64,000 nt of DNA from Streptomyces sp. CC0208 (GCF_003443735.1 NZ_CP031969.1:7006001-7070000); one strand, 5' to 3'; counted from the first letter of the stretch, positions 17,284-25,121 are shown. Numbers and translations: made by a program. Notes: a model not told the origin generated them from the sequence alone.

Positions 17284-18270
17284 ATGGCTTCCTCGCACGG
17301 CCGGGGGCTGGTGCACCTCGCCGCCGCCCTCGACCAGCCGTCGGCGTCCGACGCGCGTCCCTACGTCGAGGCGGCGCGGCTCGCCGAGCGCGGCGGGCTC
17401 GACTTCGTGACCCTGGACGACACCCTCGCCCGGCCCGGCCTCGACCCGCTCACGGTGCTGTCCCGGGTCGCGCCCGCCACCGGCCGGATCGGCCTGGTGC
17501 CCACGGTCACGAGCACCCACCCCGAGCTCTTCCGCGTCCTGGCCGCCGTCGCGACCCTCGACCGGGTCAGCCGGGGCCGGGCCGGCTGGCGGATCGACGG
17601 CTCGACCACCGGGGCCGAGGCCCGACTCCTCGGCCGCCGACCCGCGGCACCGGCCGGTCCACTGCGCGGGGAGACGGGTGAAGTCGCCGACGTGGCCGCG
17701 AAACCGTGCGACGTGCGGGAGGACGACACCGAGATACGGGACATGCCGAACGGCGGCCCGCGACCCCCGCACGGCCACCCGGTCCGCGTGGTCGACGCCA
17801 CCGACGAACCCGCCCGCAGGACCGCCGCCCGGTACGCCGACGTGGCCCTCGTCCGCGCCGCGAGCGCCGCGCAGGCAGCCGCCGTACGGGATCAACTCCG
17901 CGCCACGGCAGCTGAGTTCGGGCGCCGCCCCGACGAACTGCGGGTCCTCGCCGGTCTCCTCGTCGACCTCGGCGACGGCGAGCACGCGGCCGCGCCGGGG
18001 CACGGCGGGGGCGGACCCCGCCAGACCGCACAGGGGCCGCTGTACCGGGGCGGCCCCGTCGACCTCGCGGCACTGATCGCCACCTGGCACGGCGAGGGCG
18101 TCGTCGACGGCTTCCACCTCACCCCCGCCGAACCGCTGCGGGACCTGGAACGGCTCGTCAACGGCACAGTGGCGCTGCTCCAGCACCGCGGACTGTTCCG
18201 CACCTTCTACCCGGGCAGCACGCTCCGGGAGCACCTGGACCTCGCCGTCCCCGCCCACCGGTGCGGGTAA
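17284..18270 (+). CDS. LLM-class flavin-dependent oxidoreductase
   Basis: A 328-residue bacterial-luciferase-like monooxygenase of the NtaA/DmoA/ScaA branch, expected to use FMNH2 supplied by a reductase. The TIM-barrel start is visible in LVHLAAALDQPSASDARPYV, AARLAERGGLDFVTLDDTLA, PATGRIGLVPTVTSTHPELF and the C-terminal FHLTPAEPLRDLERLVN. It is about 100 residues shorter than typical NtaA-type proteins and lacks part of the middle insertion. ATG at 17284 has GAAAGGA a few bases upstream. It probably forms one transcript with the FAD-binding gene. The substrate is unknown. Confidence 0.82.
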   Translation: MASSHGRGLVHLAAALDQPSASDARPYVEAARLAERGGLDFVTLDDTLARPGLDPLTVLSRVAPATGRIGLVPTVTSTHPELFRVLAAVATLDRVSRGRAGWRIDGSTTGAEARLLGRRPAAPAGPLRGETGEVADVAAKPCDVREDDTEIRDMPNGGPRPPHGHPVRVVDATDEPARRTAARYADVALVRAASAAQAAAVRDQLRATAAEFGRRPDELRVLAGLLVDLGDGEHAAAPGHGGGGPRQTAQGPLYRGGPVDLAALIATWHGEGVVDGFHLTPAEPLRDLERLVNGTVALLQHRGLFRTFYPGSTLREHLDLAVPAHRCG

Positions 18271-18702
18271 CTCGCCAGGGGCTGTTTTCGGCGATGCGGC
18301 GAAAGGGAACGGCAGCCGCCGGTTCCGGGTTCCGTACCCGTCCGCGCCGGTGGCCGACGGCCGTACGACGGTCGGCGTCGCGGAGCGCCGCTGACGCCCT
18401 GCCACTTCGCCGACCACCGTATCTGCCGCTTTCCGCCGCCGGGGAAGGCTCTCGGCGTGGCCCTCGTGGCGGGGGAGCGGGACGGGATTCGAGGCATGGC
18501 CGTTCCCTGTGAAGCACAAAGGTCTTTCAAAGACTGACGGCCGAAAGGCGCCCTTGCGCCGACCGTCCGTTCGGCCGAATACTCCCCCTCAGCGCTTGTC
18601 AGGAGCACGGCGTGTTCGAAAACCGGACGCCCGTGCCGCTGACTGCGCCTCACGGGCCCCGACCCCACGCGGGCCCCCGACTTCCCTTGGAGGGAACGAA
18701 AC
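18271..18702. other. 432-bp upstream region of the SprB-like protease, rich in dyad symmetry
   Basis: No gene is seen. The stretch contains a perfect palindrome GTCTTTCAAAGAC (18522-18534) immediately followed by a nested structure: CGGCCGAA (18538-18545) pairs with TTCGGCCG (18570-18577), enclosing GGCGC/GCGCC (18547-18551 with 18556-18560). These could be protease-gene operators or an end-of-transcript structure for the upstream operon. The ribosome binding site GGAGGGAAC lies just before the GTG start. Confidence 0.55.
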
Positions 18703-19611
18703 GTGAGGATCAAGCGCACCAACCCCCGCAGTGGCATTACGAGACGGACCCGGCTGATCGCCGGAACCACCGGCCTCGTGGCCGCGGCCGCGATCGCGGT
18801 CCCCAGCGCGAACGCGACCGCTGCGACCCCGTTCAGCACCGCCGAACTCAAGAGCGCCAGCAGTTCGGTGCTCAAGGCCGACATCCCGGGCACCGCCTGG
18901 GCCGTCGACAGCAAGACCAACCGTGTGGTCGTCACCGTCGACAGCACGGTCTCGCAGGCGGAGATCGCCAAGATCAAGGAGCAGGCGGGCAGCAACGCCG
19001 ACGCGCTCACGATCAAGCACACCCCGGGCAAGTTCAACAAGCTGATCTCCGGCGGCGACGCCATCTATGCGAGTAGCTGGCGCTGCTCCCTCGGCTTCAA
19101 CGTCCGCAGCGGGAGCACCTACTACTTCCTGACCGCCGGTCACTGCACCGACGGTGCGGGCACCTGGTGGTCGAACTCGGGCCACACGACCACCCTCGGC
19201 TCGACGGCCGGGTCCAGCTTCCCGACGAACGACTACGGCCTCGTCAAGTACTCGTCGAGCTACCCGGTCTCGTCGATCTCCGGCACCGTCGGCAGCGTCG
19301 ACATCACCAGCGCCGCCACCCCGTCCGTGAACACCACGGTCTACCGTCGCGGTTCCACCACCGGCATCCACAGCGGCCGGGTCACCGCGCTGAACGCGAC
19401 CGTCAACTACGGTGGCGGCGACATCGTCTACGGCATGATCCAGACCACGGTCTGCGCCGAGCCCGGCGACTCCGGCGGCCCGCTCTACTCCAACAGCGGT
19501 ATCGCCTACGGTCTGACCTCCGGCGGCAGCGGCAACTGCTCCTCCGGCGGCACTACCTTCTTCCAGCCGGTCACCGAGGCCCTGAGCGCCTACGGCGTCA
19601 GCGTCTTCTAG
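18703..19611 (+). CDS. sprB: Streptogrisin B-like secreted serine protease (S1)
   Basis: A 302-residue secreted chymotrypsin-fold protease made as a pre-pro-enzyme. A signal peptide covers about residues 1-38 with a twin-arginine-like RRTR, then comes a pro-region (alpha-lytic protease prodomain type) and the mature enzyme starting ISGGDAIYASSWRCSLGF near residue 115, the streptogrisin B start. The catalytic triad is in TAGHC (His), NDYG (Asp) and GDSGGP (Ser), with the paired disulfide cysteines present. The GTG start follows TTGGAGGGAAC. A 13-bp-stem terminator ends the gene. From my memory of the streptogrisin B sequence the match is close over the whole mature chain. Confidence 0.93.
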   Translation: MRIKRTNPRSGITRRTRLIAGTTGLVAAAAIAVPSANATAATPFSTAELKSASSSVLKADIPGTAWAVDSKTNRVVVTVDSTVSQAEIAKIKEQAGSNADALTIKHTPGKFNKLISGGDAIYASSWRCSLGFNVRSGSTYYFLTAGHCTDGAGTWWSNSGHTTTLGSTAGSSFPTNDYGLVKYSSSYPVSSISGTVGSVDITSAATPSVNTTVYRRGSTTGIHSGRVTALNATVNYGGGDIVYGMIQTTVCAEPGDSGGPLYSNSGIAYGLTSGGSGNCSSGGTTFFQPVTEALSAYGVSVF

Positions 19612-19647
19612 GCCCGGCAGCGGCCTGAACCGCGGCCGGTACCTGGT

Positions 19648-19680
19648 GAGCCCCCGTACGCATCCGCCGTACGGGGGCTC
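19648..19680. terminator. Hairpin terminator after the SprB-like gene
   Basis: GAGCCCCCGTACG pairs with CGTACGGGGGCTC around a 7-base loop, perfect over 13 bp, between convergent genes. Confidence 0.9.
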
Positions 19681-19687
19681 GTCGCGA

Positions 19688-20572
19688 TCACGAGGTGGTC
19701 CGCTCCGGTGGCGCGCAGAGCCAGTCCAGTACGGCCGGCAGGGCCTCAAGCGCGCCGAAGTGGCCGGTGTCCTGCTGGAGGACGGGCCGGACCCGGGGGA
19801 TGCGGTCCGCCAGCCAGGTGAAGTGGCCGACCGGGGAGAGCGTGTCCTGGGCGCCGTGCCACAGCAGCACGGGCCGGGTGACGGCCGCCGGGTCGAAGCC
19901 CCAGCCGCTGAGCAGGGCGAGGCCGTCGTCGAGCCAGCCGTACGACGATCCGCGCAGCGCCTCCCGGTAGGTGCGCAGCAGCATCTCGCCGACCGCCGGG
20001 GTGGAGACGGTCCGCCGGTCGGAGTCCGTGAGCCCGTCGCGGAGGGAGACCAGCAGTTGCGCGGGGTCGCGGCGGATGTCGGCGGCGCGGGCGTCGAGGC
20101 GCCCGGCGAAGGCGAGCGGGTCGGTGAGCGCCCGGGTGTACTCCTCGACCTGGGAGGCGGCCATACCGTCGAACCAGCGCAGGTCCCTCGCGTCCGGGGG
20201 CGCGGGGGACGCCAGTGCCGCCGCGCGCCGCACCCGGGAGGGCAGCAGCGCGGCGCAGGCCAGGGCGTGCGGGGCGCCGCCGGAGTGGCCGAGCACCGAG
20301 AAACGGCCGAGCCCGAGGGCTCCGGCCAGCTCCGCCACGTCCCGGGCGGCGTCGGCCACGCGGCGCCCCGGCAGACGGTCCGAGTCGCCGTAACCGGGGC
20401 GGTCGTAGGCGATGAACCGGATGTGCGGATGCGCGGCGACGACGTCCCGGGGGACGAGACCGAAGCGGCAGCCCGGGGTGCCGTGCAGCAGGACCACCGG
20501 ACTGCCGTCCGGATCGCCGTGCTCCTCGACCGTCAGCCGGCGGCCGTCCTGTGTCCTGATGCCGTGGACCAC
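19688..20572 (-). CDS. Alpha/beta hydrolase
   Basis: A 294-residue soluble alpha/beta-hydrolase-fold enzyme. It contains VVLLHGTPGCRFG (oxyanion loop), the nucleophile elbow GHSGGAPHA (Ser near residue 107) and the late GHFGALEALP (catalytic His), with the Asp in LLWHGAQDTLSP. The start is set at GTG 20572, preceded by ACGGAGG at a 6-base distance, instead of the ATG at 20626 that would lie in the operator-like palindromes. Divergent from the slipin. Peroxidase, esterase and proline-iminopeptidase-like activities are all possible; nothing in the context decides. Confidence 0.85.
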   Translation of the reverse strand: MVHGIRTQDGRRLTVEEHGDPDGSPVVLLHGTPGCRFGLVPRDVVAAHPHIRFIAYDRPGYGDSDRLPGRRVADAARDVAELAGALGLGRFSVLGHSGGAPHALACAALLPSRVRRAAALASPAPPDARDLRWFDGMAASQVEEYTRALTDPLAFAGRLDARAADIRRDPAQLLVSLRDGLTDSDRRTVSTPAVGEMLLRTYREALRGSSYGWLDDGLALLSGWGFDPAAVTRPVLLWHGAQDTLSPVGHFTWLADRIPRVRPVLQQDTGHFGALEALPAVLDWLCAPPERTTS

Positions 20573-20591
20573 CCGTGTCCTCCGTCTCCCC

Positions 20592-20627
20592 TTTGTGTAC
20601 ACAGCGGAGTTACCGTCGAAGTACACA
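20592..20627. promoter_or_regulatory. TGTGTACACA palindrome and repeated half-site in a divergent promoter
   Basis: A 10-bp perfect palindrome TGTGTACACA (20592-20601) and a second GTACACA (20619-20625) 24 bases on lie in the 89-bp gap between the hydrolase and the slipin. Two similar sites spaced by about two helical turns suggest a cooperative repressor. Confidence 0.5.
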
Positions 20628-20661
20628 CCTTGAGCGCCTGGTTCGGACCCTGGGGGTCGCG

Positions 20662-21573
20662 ATGGTCGAGGAGCTGGTGGCGGCGGGCGTGACGCTCGCG
20701 TCCGCCGGAGCGGTGTACGCGATGGCGGCCGCGCGGGTTGTCAAGCAGTACGAACGGGGCGTGGTCTTCCGTCTCGGAAAGCTTCGGCCGGACGTGCGCG
20801 GGCCGGGGTTCACGATGATCGTTCCGGGCGTCGACAAGCTCCGGAAGGTCAACATGCAGATCGTGACCATGCCGGTGCCCGGGCAGGAGGGCATCACCCG
20901 GGACAACGTCACGGTGCGGGTGGACGCCGTCGTCTACTTCAGGGTGACCTCGCCGGCCGAGGCGGTCGTCCGGGTCGAGGACTACCGGTTCGCGGTCGCG
21001 CAGATGGCGCAGACCTCGCTGCGGTCGATCATCGGCAAGAGCGAGCTGGACGATCTGCTGTCCAACCGCGAAAAGCTCAACCAGGGACTGGAGTTGATGA
21101 TCGACAGCCCCGCGGTGGAGTGGGGCGTCACCATCGACCGGGTCGAGATCAAGGACGTCTCGCTCCCCGAGACCATGAAGCGGTCCATGGCCCGGCAGGC
21201 CGAGGCGGACCGGGAGCGGCGGGCGCGGGTCATCAACGCGGACGCGGAGCTCCAGGCGTCGAAGAAGCTGGCCGAGGCGGCCAAGGAGATGTCCGAGCAG
21301 CCTGCCGCGCTGCAGCTGCGGCTGCTGCAGACGGTGGTGGCGGTGGCGGCGGAGAAGAACTCGACCCTGGTGCTGCCGTTCCCCGTCGAGCTGCTGCGGT
21401 TCCTGGAGAGGGCGCAGCAGGGGGTGGCGGCGCCCGCTCCGCAACAACCGGTGCGGGAATCGGTGCAGCAACCGGTGCGGGAATCGGTGCGGGAATCGGT
21501 GCAGGAGCAACGTCCGTCTCTTGAGTCCCGGCCGGATCCTGATTCCGAGGGGTCGAATTCAGGACAGGACTAG
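20662..21573 (+). CDS. Slipin (SPFH/band 7 membrane scaffold protein)
   Basis: A 303-residue SPFH-domain protein anchored by one N-terminal membrane segment (about residues 5-25, AAGVTLASAGAVYAMAAARV). The slipin/stomatin signature is clear: YERGVVFRLGKLRPDVRGPG, TRDNVTVRVDAVVYFRV and GVTIDRVEIKDVSLPETMKR, then a charged coiled coil (MARQAEADRERRARVINADA). Such proteins organise membrane microdomains and often act with NfeD-type proteases, none of which is next door. The C-terminal 45 residues carry a repeated PVRESVQ unit arising from a 24-bp DNA repeat. The ATG at 20662 gives MVEELVAAG. Confidence 0.88.
   Translation: MVEELVAAGVTLASAGAVYAMAAARVVKQYERGVVFRLGKLRPDVRGPGFTMIVPGVDKLRKVNMQIVTMPVPGQEGITRDNVTVRVDAVVYFRVTSPAEAVVRVEDYRFAVAQMAQTSLRSIIGKSELDDLLSNREKLNQGLELMIDSPAVEWGVTIDRVEIKDVSLPETMKRSMARQAEADRERRARVINADAELQASKKLAEAAKEMSEQPAALQLRLLQTVVAVAAEKNSTLVLPFPVELLRFLERAQQGVAAPAPQQPVRESVQQPVRESVRESVQEQRPSLESRPDPDSEGSNSGQD
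21445..21502 (+). repeat. Tandem repeat encoding the slipin C-terminal tail
   Basis: Two perfect 22-base copies (each starting CAACCGGTGCGGGAATCGG) with a 24-base period, followed by a 12-base partial copy. They encode PVRESVQ-QPVRESV-RESVQ. Confidence 0.8.
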
Positions 21574-21805
21574 ACCTTACGGGCTGATGAGGTGTTACTC
21601 GCTCGTAGTGTTTGCAGCGTGAACGGCCTGGGCTGACCGTGAGCTGTCAAAAATGGCAGGGGCGCGCAACCGCGTTCTACGCGCGTCCGGAAGTCACCCT
21701 TGTACGCCCCCTGTGGGGTTCGGAAGAGTAAGGGCTCGTCAACCAGCCTTCCGGCCCGCGAGATCCCCACAATCTCAGGGCCGCCCCCCCACAGGAGGAC
21801 CCGAG

Positions 21806-22888
21806 TTGAAGCACCGACGCATACCCAGGCGGCGGATCGTCGTGGCAGGTGCGGGCATCACCGCGCTGGTCGCCGCGGGAGTCACCTTGCAGACTGCGAA
21901 CGCCAGCGAGACGCCGGCCTCGCCCCAGGTCAAGACCCTCTCGGCTGTCGCGGCCGGAAAGCTCGCCTCGACGCTCGGGACCGAACTCGGCGCGGACGCG
22001 GCGGGAACGTTCTACGACGCGAAGACCAAGAGCCTCGTGGTGAACGTGCTCGACGAGGACGCGGCGCGGACCGTCTCGGCGGCCGGGGCCACGGCCAGAG
22101 TCGTCTCGAACTCCCTCGCCGAGCTGAAGAGCGCGCGTACGACGCTCGTCGACGACGCGACCGTCCCGGGGACGTCCTGGGTGACCGACCCCACCACCAA
22201 CAAGGTCGTCGTCACGGCCGACCGCACGGTCTCCGCCGCCGAGTGGGCCAAGCTCGCCAAGGTGGTCGACGGGCTGGGATCGGTTGCCGAACTCCAGCGC
22301 ACGAAGGGGGAGTTCACGCCCTTCGTCGCCGGCGGTGACGCGATCAGCGGATCCGGTGGGCGCTGCTCCCTCGGCTTCAACGTGGTGAAGGGCGGACAGC
22401 CGTACTTCCTCACCGCCGGACACTGCACCGAGGCGATCTCGACGTGGTCGGACTCCAGTGGGAACAAGATCGGCACCAATGAGGTGTCGAGCTTCCCGGA
22501 CAACGACTTCGGGCTGGTGAAGTACACGGCCTCGGTCGACCATCCCAGCGAGGTGAACCTCTACAACGGGTCCGCGCAGGCGATCACCGGGGCCGCGTCG
22601 GCGACCGTCGGCCAGTCGGTGACGCGCAGCGGGTCCACGACCCAGGTGCACTCCGGGAAGGTCACCGGTCTGGACGCGACGGTGAACTACGGCAACGGCG
22701 ACATCGTGAACGGGCTGATCCAGACCGATGTGTGCGCGGAGCCGGGGGACAGCGGCGGGTCGCTGTTCTCGGGGAGCAGCGCGATCGGACTGACGTCCGG
22801 TGGCAGCGGCGACTGCACCTCCGGTGGGGAGACGTTCTTCCAGCCGGTGACGGAGGCGTTGTCGGCGACCGGGGCGTCGATCGGCTGA
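21806..22888 (+). CDS. sprD: Streptogrisin D-like secreted serine protease (S1)
   Basis: A 360-residue pre-pro-protease. The TTG start at 21806 sits 7 bases after AGGAGG and gives a signal peptide (RRRIVVAGAGITALVAAGVT) cut after NASE-like Ala; a long alpha-lytic-type prodomain follows to about residue 170. The mature part starts FVAGGDAISGSGGRCSLGF and carries the triad TAGHC, DNDFG and GDSGGS. The tail of the mature chain (TRSGSTTQVHSGKVTGLDAT, NGDIVNGLIQTDVCAEPG) agrees with what I recall of streptogrisin D. The upstream in-frame ATG would add about 50 unlikely residues. A strong terminator follows. Confidence 0.9.
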   Translation: MKHRRIPRRRIVVAGAGITALVAAGVTLQTANASETPASPQVKTLSAVAAGKLASTLGTELGADAAGTFYDAKTKSLVVNVLDEDAARTVSAAGATARVVSNSLAELKSARTTLVDDATVPGTSWVTDPTTNKVVVTADRTVSAAEWAKLAKVVDGLGSVAELQRTKGEFTPFVAGGDAISGSGGRCSLGFNVVKGGQPYFLTAGHCTEAISTWSDSSGNKIGTNEVSSFPDNDFGLVKYTASVDHPSEVNLYNGSAQAITGAASATVGQSVTRSGSTTQVHSGKVTGLDATVNYGNGDIVNGLIQTDVCAEPGDSGGSLFSGSSAIGLTSGGSGDCTSGGETFFQPVTEALSATGASIG

Positions 22889-22905
22889 CGGTTCGGCGGT
22901 ACGTG

Positions 22906-22937
22906 AAGTCCCGCCCCCTGCGTGGGGGGCGGGACTT
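22906..22937. terminator. Hairpin terminator after the SprD-like gene
   Basis: AAGTCCCGCCCCC pairs perfectly with GGGGGCGGGACTT (13 bp) around a 6-base loop, then TTTCG. It separates the protease from the tail cassette. Confidence 0.9.
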
Positions 22938-23025
22938 TCGCGTCTCCTGTCATCGTTATCCGTTCGAGACCGCACGTTGCTCACGCCGTGCTTGGGGCGG
23001 CCGTTACATTTGCGGTTCCTGGGGC

Positions 23026-23097
23026 TCAACTTCCCTTTGACCGACGGAAGTTGATCTCTCGGCAGGTGCCTTCACAGCCAAATGTTTCGGGGGAAAC
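23026..23097 (+). promoter_or_regulatory. Dyad elements upstream of the phage-tail cassette
   Basis: TCAACTTCC (23026-23034) and GGAAGTTGA (23046-23054) form a perfect 9-bp inverted repeat with an 11-base spacer, an operator candidate for the whole cassette. Just before the first start codon, GTTTC (23084-23088) and GAAAC (23093-23097) bracket GGGG, so the ribosome binding site GGGGGA would sit in the loop and 3' arm of a small hairpin. No clear -35/-10 pair was identified. Confidence 0.5.
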
Positions 23098-23100
23098 GCT

Positions 23101-23265
23101 GTGCAGAAGATCCAGCTGACCTATTGGTGGAACGGGCACGAGCCCGGTGACGTCGTGGACGTCGACGACCTGGCCGCGCGGGAACTGCTCGGTGTCATCG
23201 CGCGCCCCGCGGAGGGCGACGCGGAATCCGAAGACGCCGCGGACCCCGCAGACTCCGATGAGTGA
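23101..23265 (+). CDS. Small phage-like protein at the head of the tail cassette
   Basis: A 54-residue protein from a GTG start preceded by GGGGGA. It reads VQKIQLTYWWNGHEPGDVVD then VDDLAARELLGVIARPA and an acidic tail. Short proteins of this kind (a beta strand, a G-x-x-V-x-V-D turn and a residue run ending A-x-x-L...G-x-A) commonly sit between the capsid and head-tail connector genes of actinophages. Its stop overlaps the next start by 8 bases (ATGAGTGA), so it is coupled to the tail-terminator-like gene. The function is unknown; it may be a remnant of the lost head module. Confidence 0.65.
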   Translation: MQKIQLTYWWNGHEPGDVVDVDDLAARELLGVIARPAEGDAESEDAADPADSDE

Positions 23266-23665
23266 GCCGTACGTCACCTTTCCGGACGTCGAGCAGTTGG
23301 TCGTCGATCTGCTCAAGGACCGCAGCGAGCTGGCAGGCGTCGTCGTCGATGTCGCGCCGCCCGCCGGGTTCGACGGCTCGCAGCGCGCCGTACTGGTCTC
23401 CCGGATGGGCGGTGCCTGGGCGGAGGACCCCCGGCTCGACAATCCGCTGGTCGACCTGGAGGTGTACGGCCCCTCCAAGGCGGCGGCCCACACCGTCTCC
23501 CTCGTGGCGCGTTCCCTGGTGCTCCAGCTCCGGGGCGTGCGGTACGGCGGGGCGACCGTCGTGGACGTGGTCGAGGAGGACGGGCCGCGCTGGCTGCCCG
23601 ACTATCGGCACGCGAGTGCCAACCGCTATGTCTCGACCACCCGCCTGGTGGTCCGCCCGGCCTGA
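23258..23665 (+). CDS. Phage tail terminator / tail completion-like protein
   Basis: A 135-residue protein with a compact alpha/beta layout: an N-terminal helix (FPDVEQLVVDLLKDRSEL), strands around RAVLVSRMGGAW, then LDNPLVDLEVYG and a final long helix pair ending NRYVSTTRLVVRPA. The size, the pattern and the place immediately before the major tail protein are those of tail terminator/minor tail U-like proteins that cap the tail tube. The ATG at 23258 overlaps the previous stop. Assignment depends mostly on gene order and general shape, so head-tail adaptor is an alternative. Confidence 0.65.
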   Translation: MSEPYVTFPDVEQLVVDLLKDRSELAGVVVDVAPPAGFDGSQRAVLVSRMGGAWAEDPRLDNPLVDLEVYGPSKAAAHTVSLVARSLVLQLRGVRYGGATVVDVVEEDGPRWLPDYRHASANRYVSTTRLVVRPA

Positions 23666-23676
23666 ACGGCCGTATC

Positions 23677-23718
23677 ACCGGCTTCGCTTCGCCGTATGAC
23701 CGGCTTGGCTTCGCCGTA
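23677..23718. repeat. Direct repeat between tail genes
   Basis: ACCGGCTTCGCTTCGCCGTA and ACCGGCTTGGCTTCGCCGTA, 20 bases each with one difference, separated by TG, in the 98-bp gap before the major tail gene. Non-coding; origin unknown. Confidence 0.8.
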
Positions 23719-23763
23719 CTCCCACAGCAGCACGTCATGTCCATCTCCCAGCAAGGAGCAGTG

Positions 23764-24339
23764 ATGGCCGGAACGAACGCCAAGGAGATCCGGGTCGCGG
23801 GCAATGGCCGCGTGCTCATCGCCCCGCTCGCCACCGCACCGCCCGCCGACACCGCCGCGGCGTGGGGTGCCGGGTGGAAGGACCTCGGCTACACCACCAC
23901 CGACGGGGTCAAGATCACCAAGAAGGACAAGCTGGACCCCGTGGACACCTGGCAGAGCGTCAGCTCGGCGAGGTTCGTCTACTCCGACCGCGACCTCAGC
24001 TTCAAGTTCCAGCTCCTCCAGCTGAACGAGGACACCCTGCCGTTCTTCTTCGGCGGCGGGCAGGTCAAGGAGACGGCGGCCGGGTCCGGCCTCTACAAAT
24101 ACGAGCTGGCGGCCGAGCCGAAGTTCGACGAGCGGATGCTCGGGGTGGAGTTCGTGGACGGCGACGAGGTCAAGTACCGCATGATCGTCGCCCGGGGCCA
24201 GGTGACCGAGACGGAGGAGCTCGCCCTCGTTCGTACGGCTCCCGTGAAGCTCGGGGTCACCTTCACCGCGCTGGCCACGGTGGACGGTGCCCCGCTGGCG
24301 ACCTTCCTGATGAAGGACCCGAGCTTCAGCGCGGCCTGA
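23764..24339 (+). CDS. Major tail protein (tail tube)
   Basis: A 191-residue protein with the order and look of actinophage tail-tube subunits: a flexible N-terminus (MAGTNAKEIRVAGNGRVLIA), WKDLGYTTTDGVKITKKDKL, a run of beta strands (ARFVYSDRDLSFKFQLLQLN, FFFGGGQVKE) and ERMLGVEFVDGDEVKYRMIV. Such subunits stack as hexamers to make the tube of siphophage tails and tailocins. The ATG at 23764 follows AAGGAG, and the next gene is the tail assembly chaperone, the expected neighbour. No sheath gene accompanies it, so the tail would be non-contractile. Confidence 0.82.
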   Translation: MAGTNAKEIRVAGNGRVLIAPLATAPPADTAAAWGAGWKDLGYTTTDGVKITKKDKLDPVDTWQSVSSARFVYSDRDLSFKFQLLQLNEDTLPFFFGGGQVKETAAGSGLYKYELAAEPKFDERMLGVEFVDGDEVKYRMIVARGQVTETEELALVRTAPVKLGVTFTALATVDGAPLATFLMKDPSFSAA

Positions 24340-24395
24340 TTCCTTCGTTCGTCTCGTGTCATTCGTGCCGTCTCGCAGCAAGGAGCCCCACCGAC

Positions 24396-24686
24396 ATGGC
24401 CCCCTTCAACGTCAACGCCGCCCGTGCCCAGCGTCTCGAAGCAGTCGGGAAGAACTGGGAGTTCGAGGTGGACGGTGATGTGTTCCGGCTCCCCACCGAG
24501 TTCCCGCGCGGTATCGCCAAGCAGATCGCCGCGCTGGACGACAACGACATCGACGGGTTGCTGGCGCTGCTGCTCGGTGCGGAGCAGTTCGAGCGGTTCT
24601 GCAAGTACGACACGAGTGTGCAGGACGTCTCCGCGATCCTGGAGGCGTACGGCAACGACACCGGCATGTCGTTGGGGGAAGGCTGA
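24396..24686 (+). CDS. Tail assembly chaperone, short (G-like) product
   Basis: A 96-residue protein (MAPFNVNAARAQRLEAVGKN...) ending TGMSLGEG at the TGA 24684-24686. It is the upstream half of the classic two-ORF chaperone that coats the tape measure protein before tube assembly: short acidic helices, DDNDIDGLLALLLG, EQFERF. Near its end the slippery GGGGGAA lies in the correct frame (G GGG GAA), so a fraction of ribosomes should slip back one base and make the fused product. An AGGAG precedes the ATG by 10 bases. Confidence 0.82.
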   Translation: MAPFNVNAARAQRLEAVGKNWEFEVDGDVFRLPTEFPRGIAKQIAALDDNDIDGLLALLLGAEQFERFCKYDTSVQDVSAILEAYGNDTGMSLGEG

Positions 24687-25108
24687 GCCTCGGCGCGCTG
24701 GTCGACGAGCACGCCGAGGCTCTGGAGGCGGATCTGCTCCGCCACTACGGGGTCGACCTCCTCGACTGGCACCGGGGGCGGCTCTCCTCGCGCCGCCTTC
24801 GGGTGCTGGTCGAACACCTTCCCTCGGACTCGTCGTTCGCCCGAGCGGTCCACGGCGAACAGGCGGAGTGGACGGTCACGGACCATCTGCTGGCGGCCGT
24901 CGTCGACCATCTCGCCGTGGCCAACTGGATGTTCGCGACGGTCCACCGGGACGAGGACACGGAACCGGCGGAGTATCCGGAGCCTTTGCCACGTCCGGGA
25001 GACGGCCCGACTTCGACTGATACTCCGCTCGTCGACCTCTCGTCTGCCGGAGAGGGACGCGCCGCGAGCCCGGTCGAGATCGTGGCGTTTTTGAGTTCGC
25101 CCGGTTGA
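24396..25108 (+). CDS. Tail assembly chaperone, -1 frameshift (GT-like) product
   Basis: After slippage at 24674-24680 translation continues ...SLGGRLSLGALVDEHAEAL, DLLRHYGVDLLDWHRGRLSS and RRLRVLVEHLPSDSSFARAV, WTVTDHLLAAVVDHLAVANW to the TGA at 25106-25108, giving a 237-residue fusion. The downstream part is the typical T domain of actinophage chaperones (tyrosine-rich helix, RGRLSxRRLRVLV, WTVTDHLLA) and has no good start codon or ribosome binding site of its own at the junction, as expected if it is only made by frameshifting. Its 3' end is followed 13 bases later by the coiled-coil gene. Confidence 0.75.
24674..24680 (+). promoter_or_regulatory. Slippery heptamer for programmed -1 frameshift
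   Basis: GGGGGAA in frame as G GGG GAA, four codons from the zero-frame end. Slippage by one base opens the T-domain frame. The same heptamer is a usual slippery site in actinophage tail chaperone genes. Confidence 0.75.
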
Positions 25109-25121
25109 GAGGGAGTAGAAC

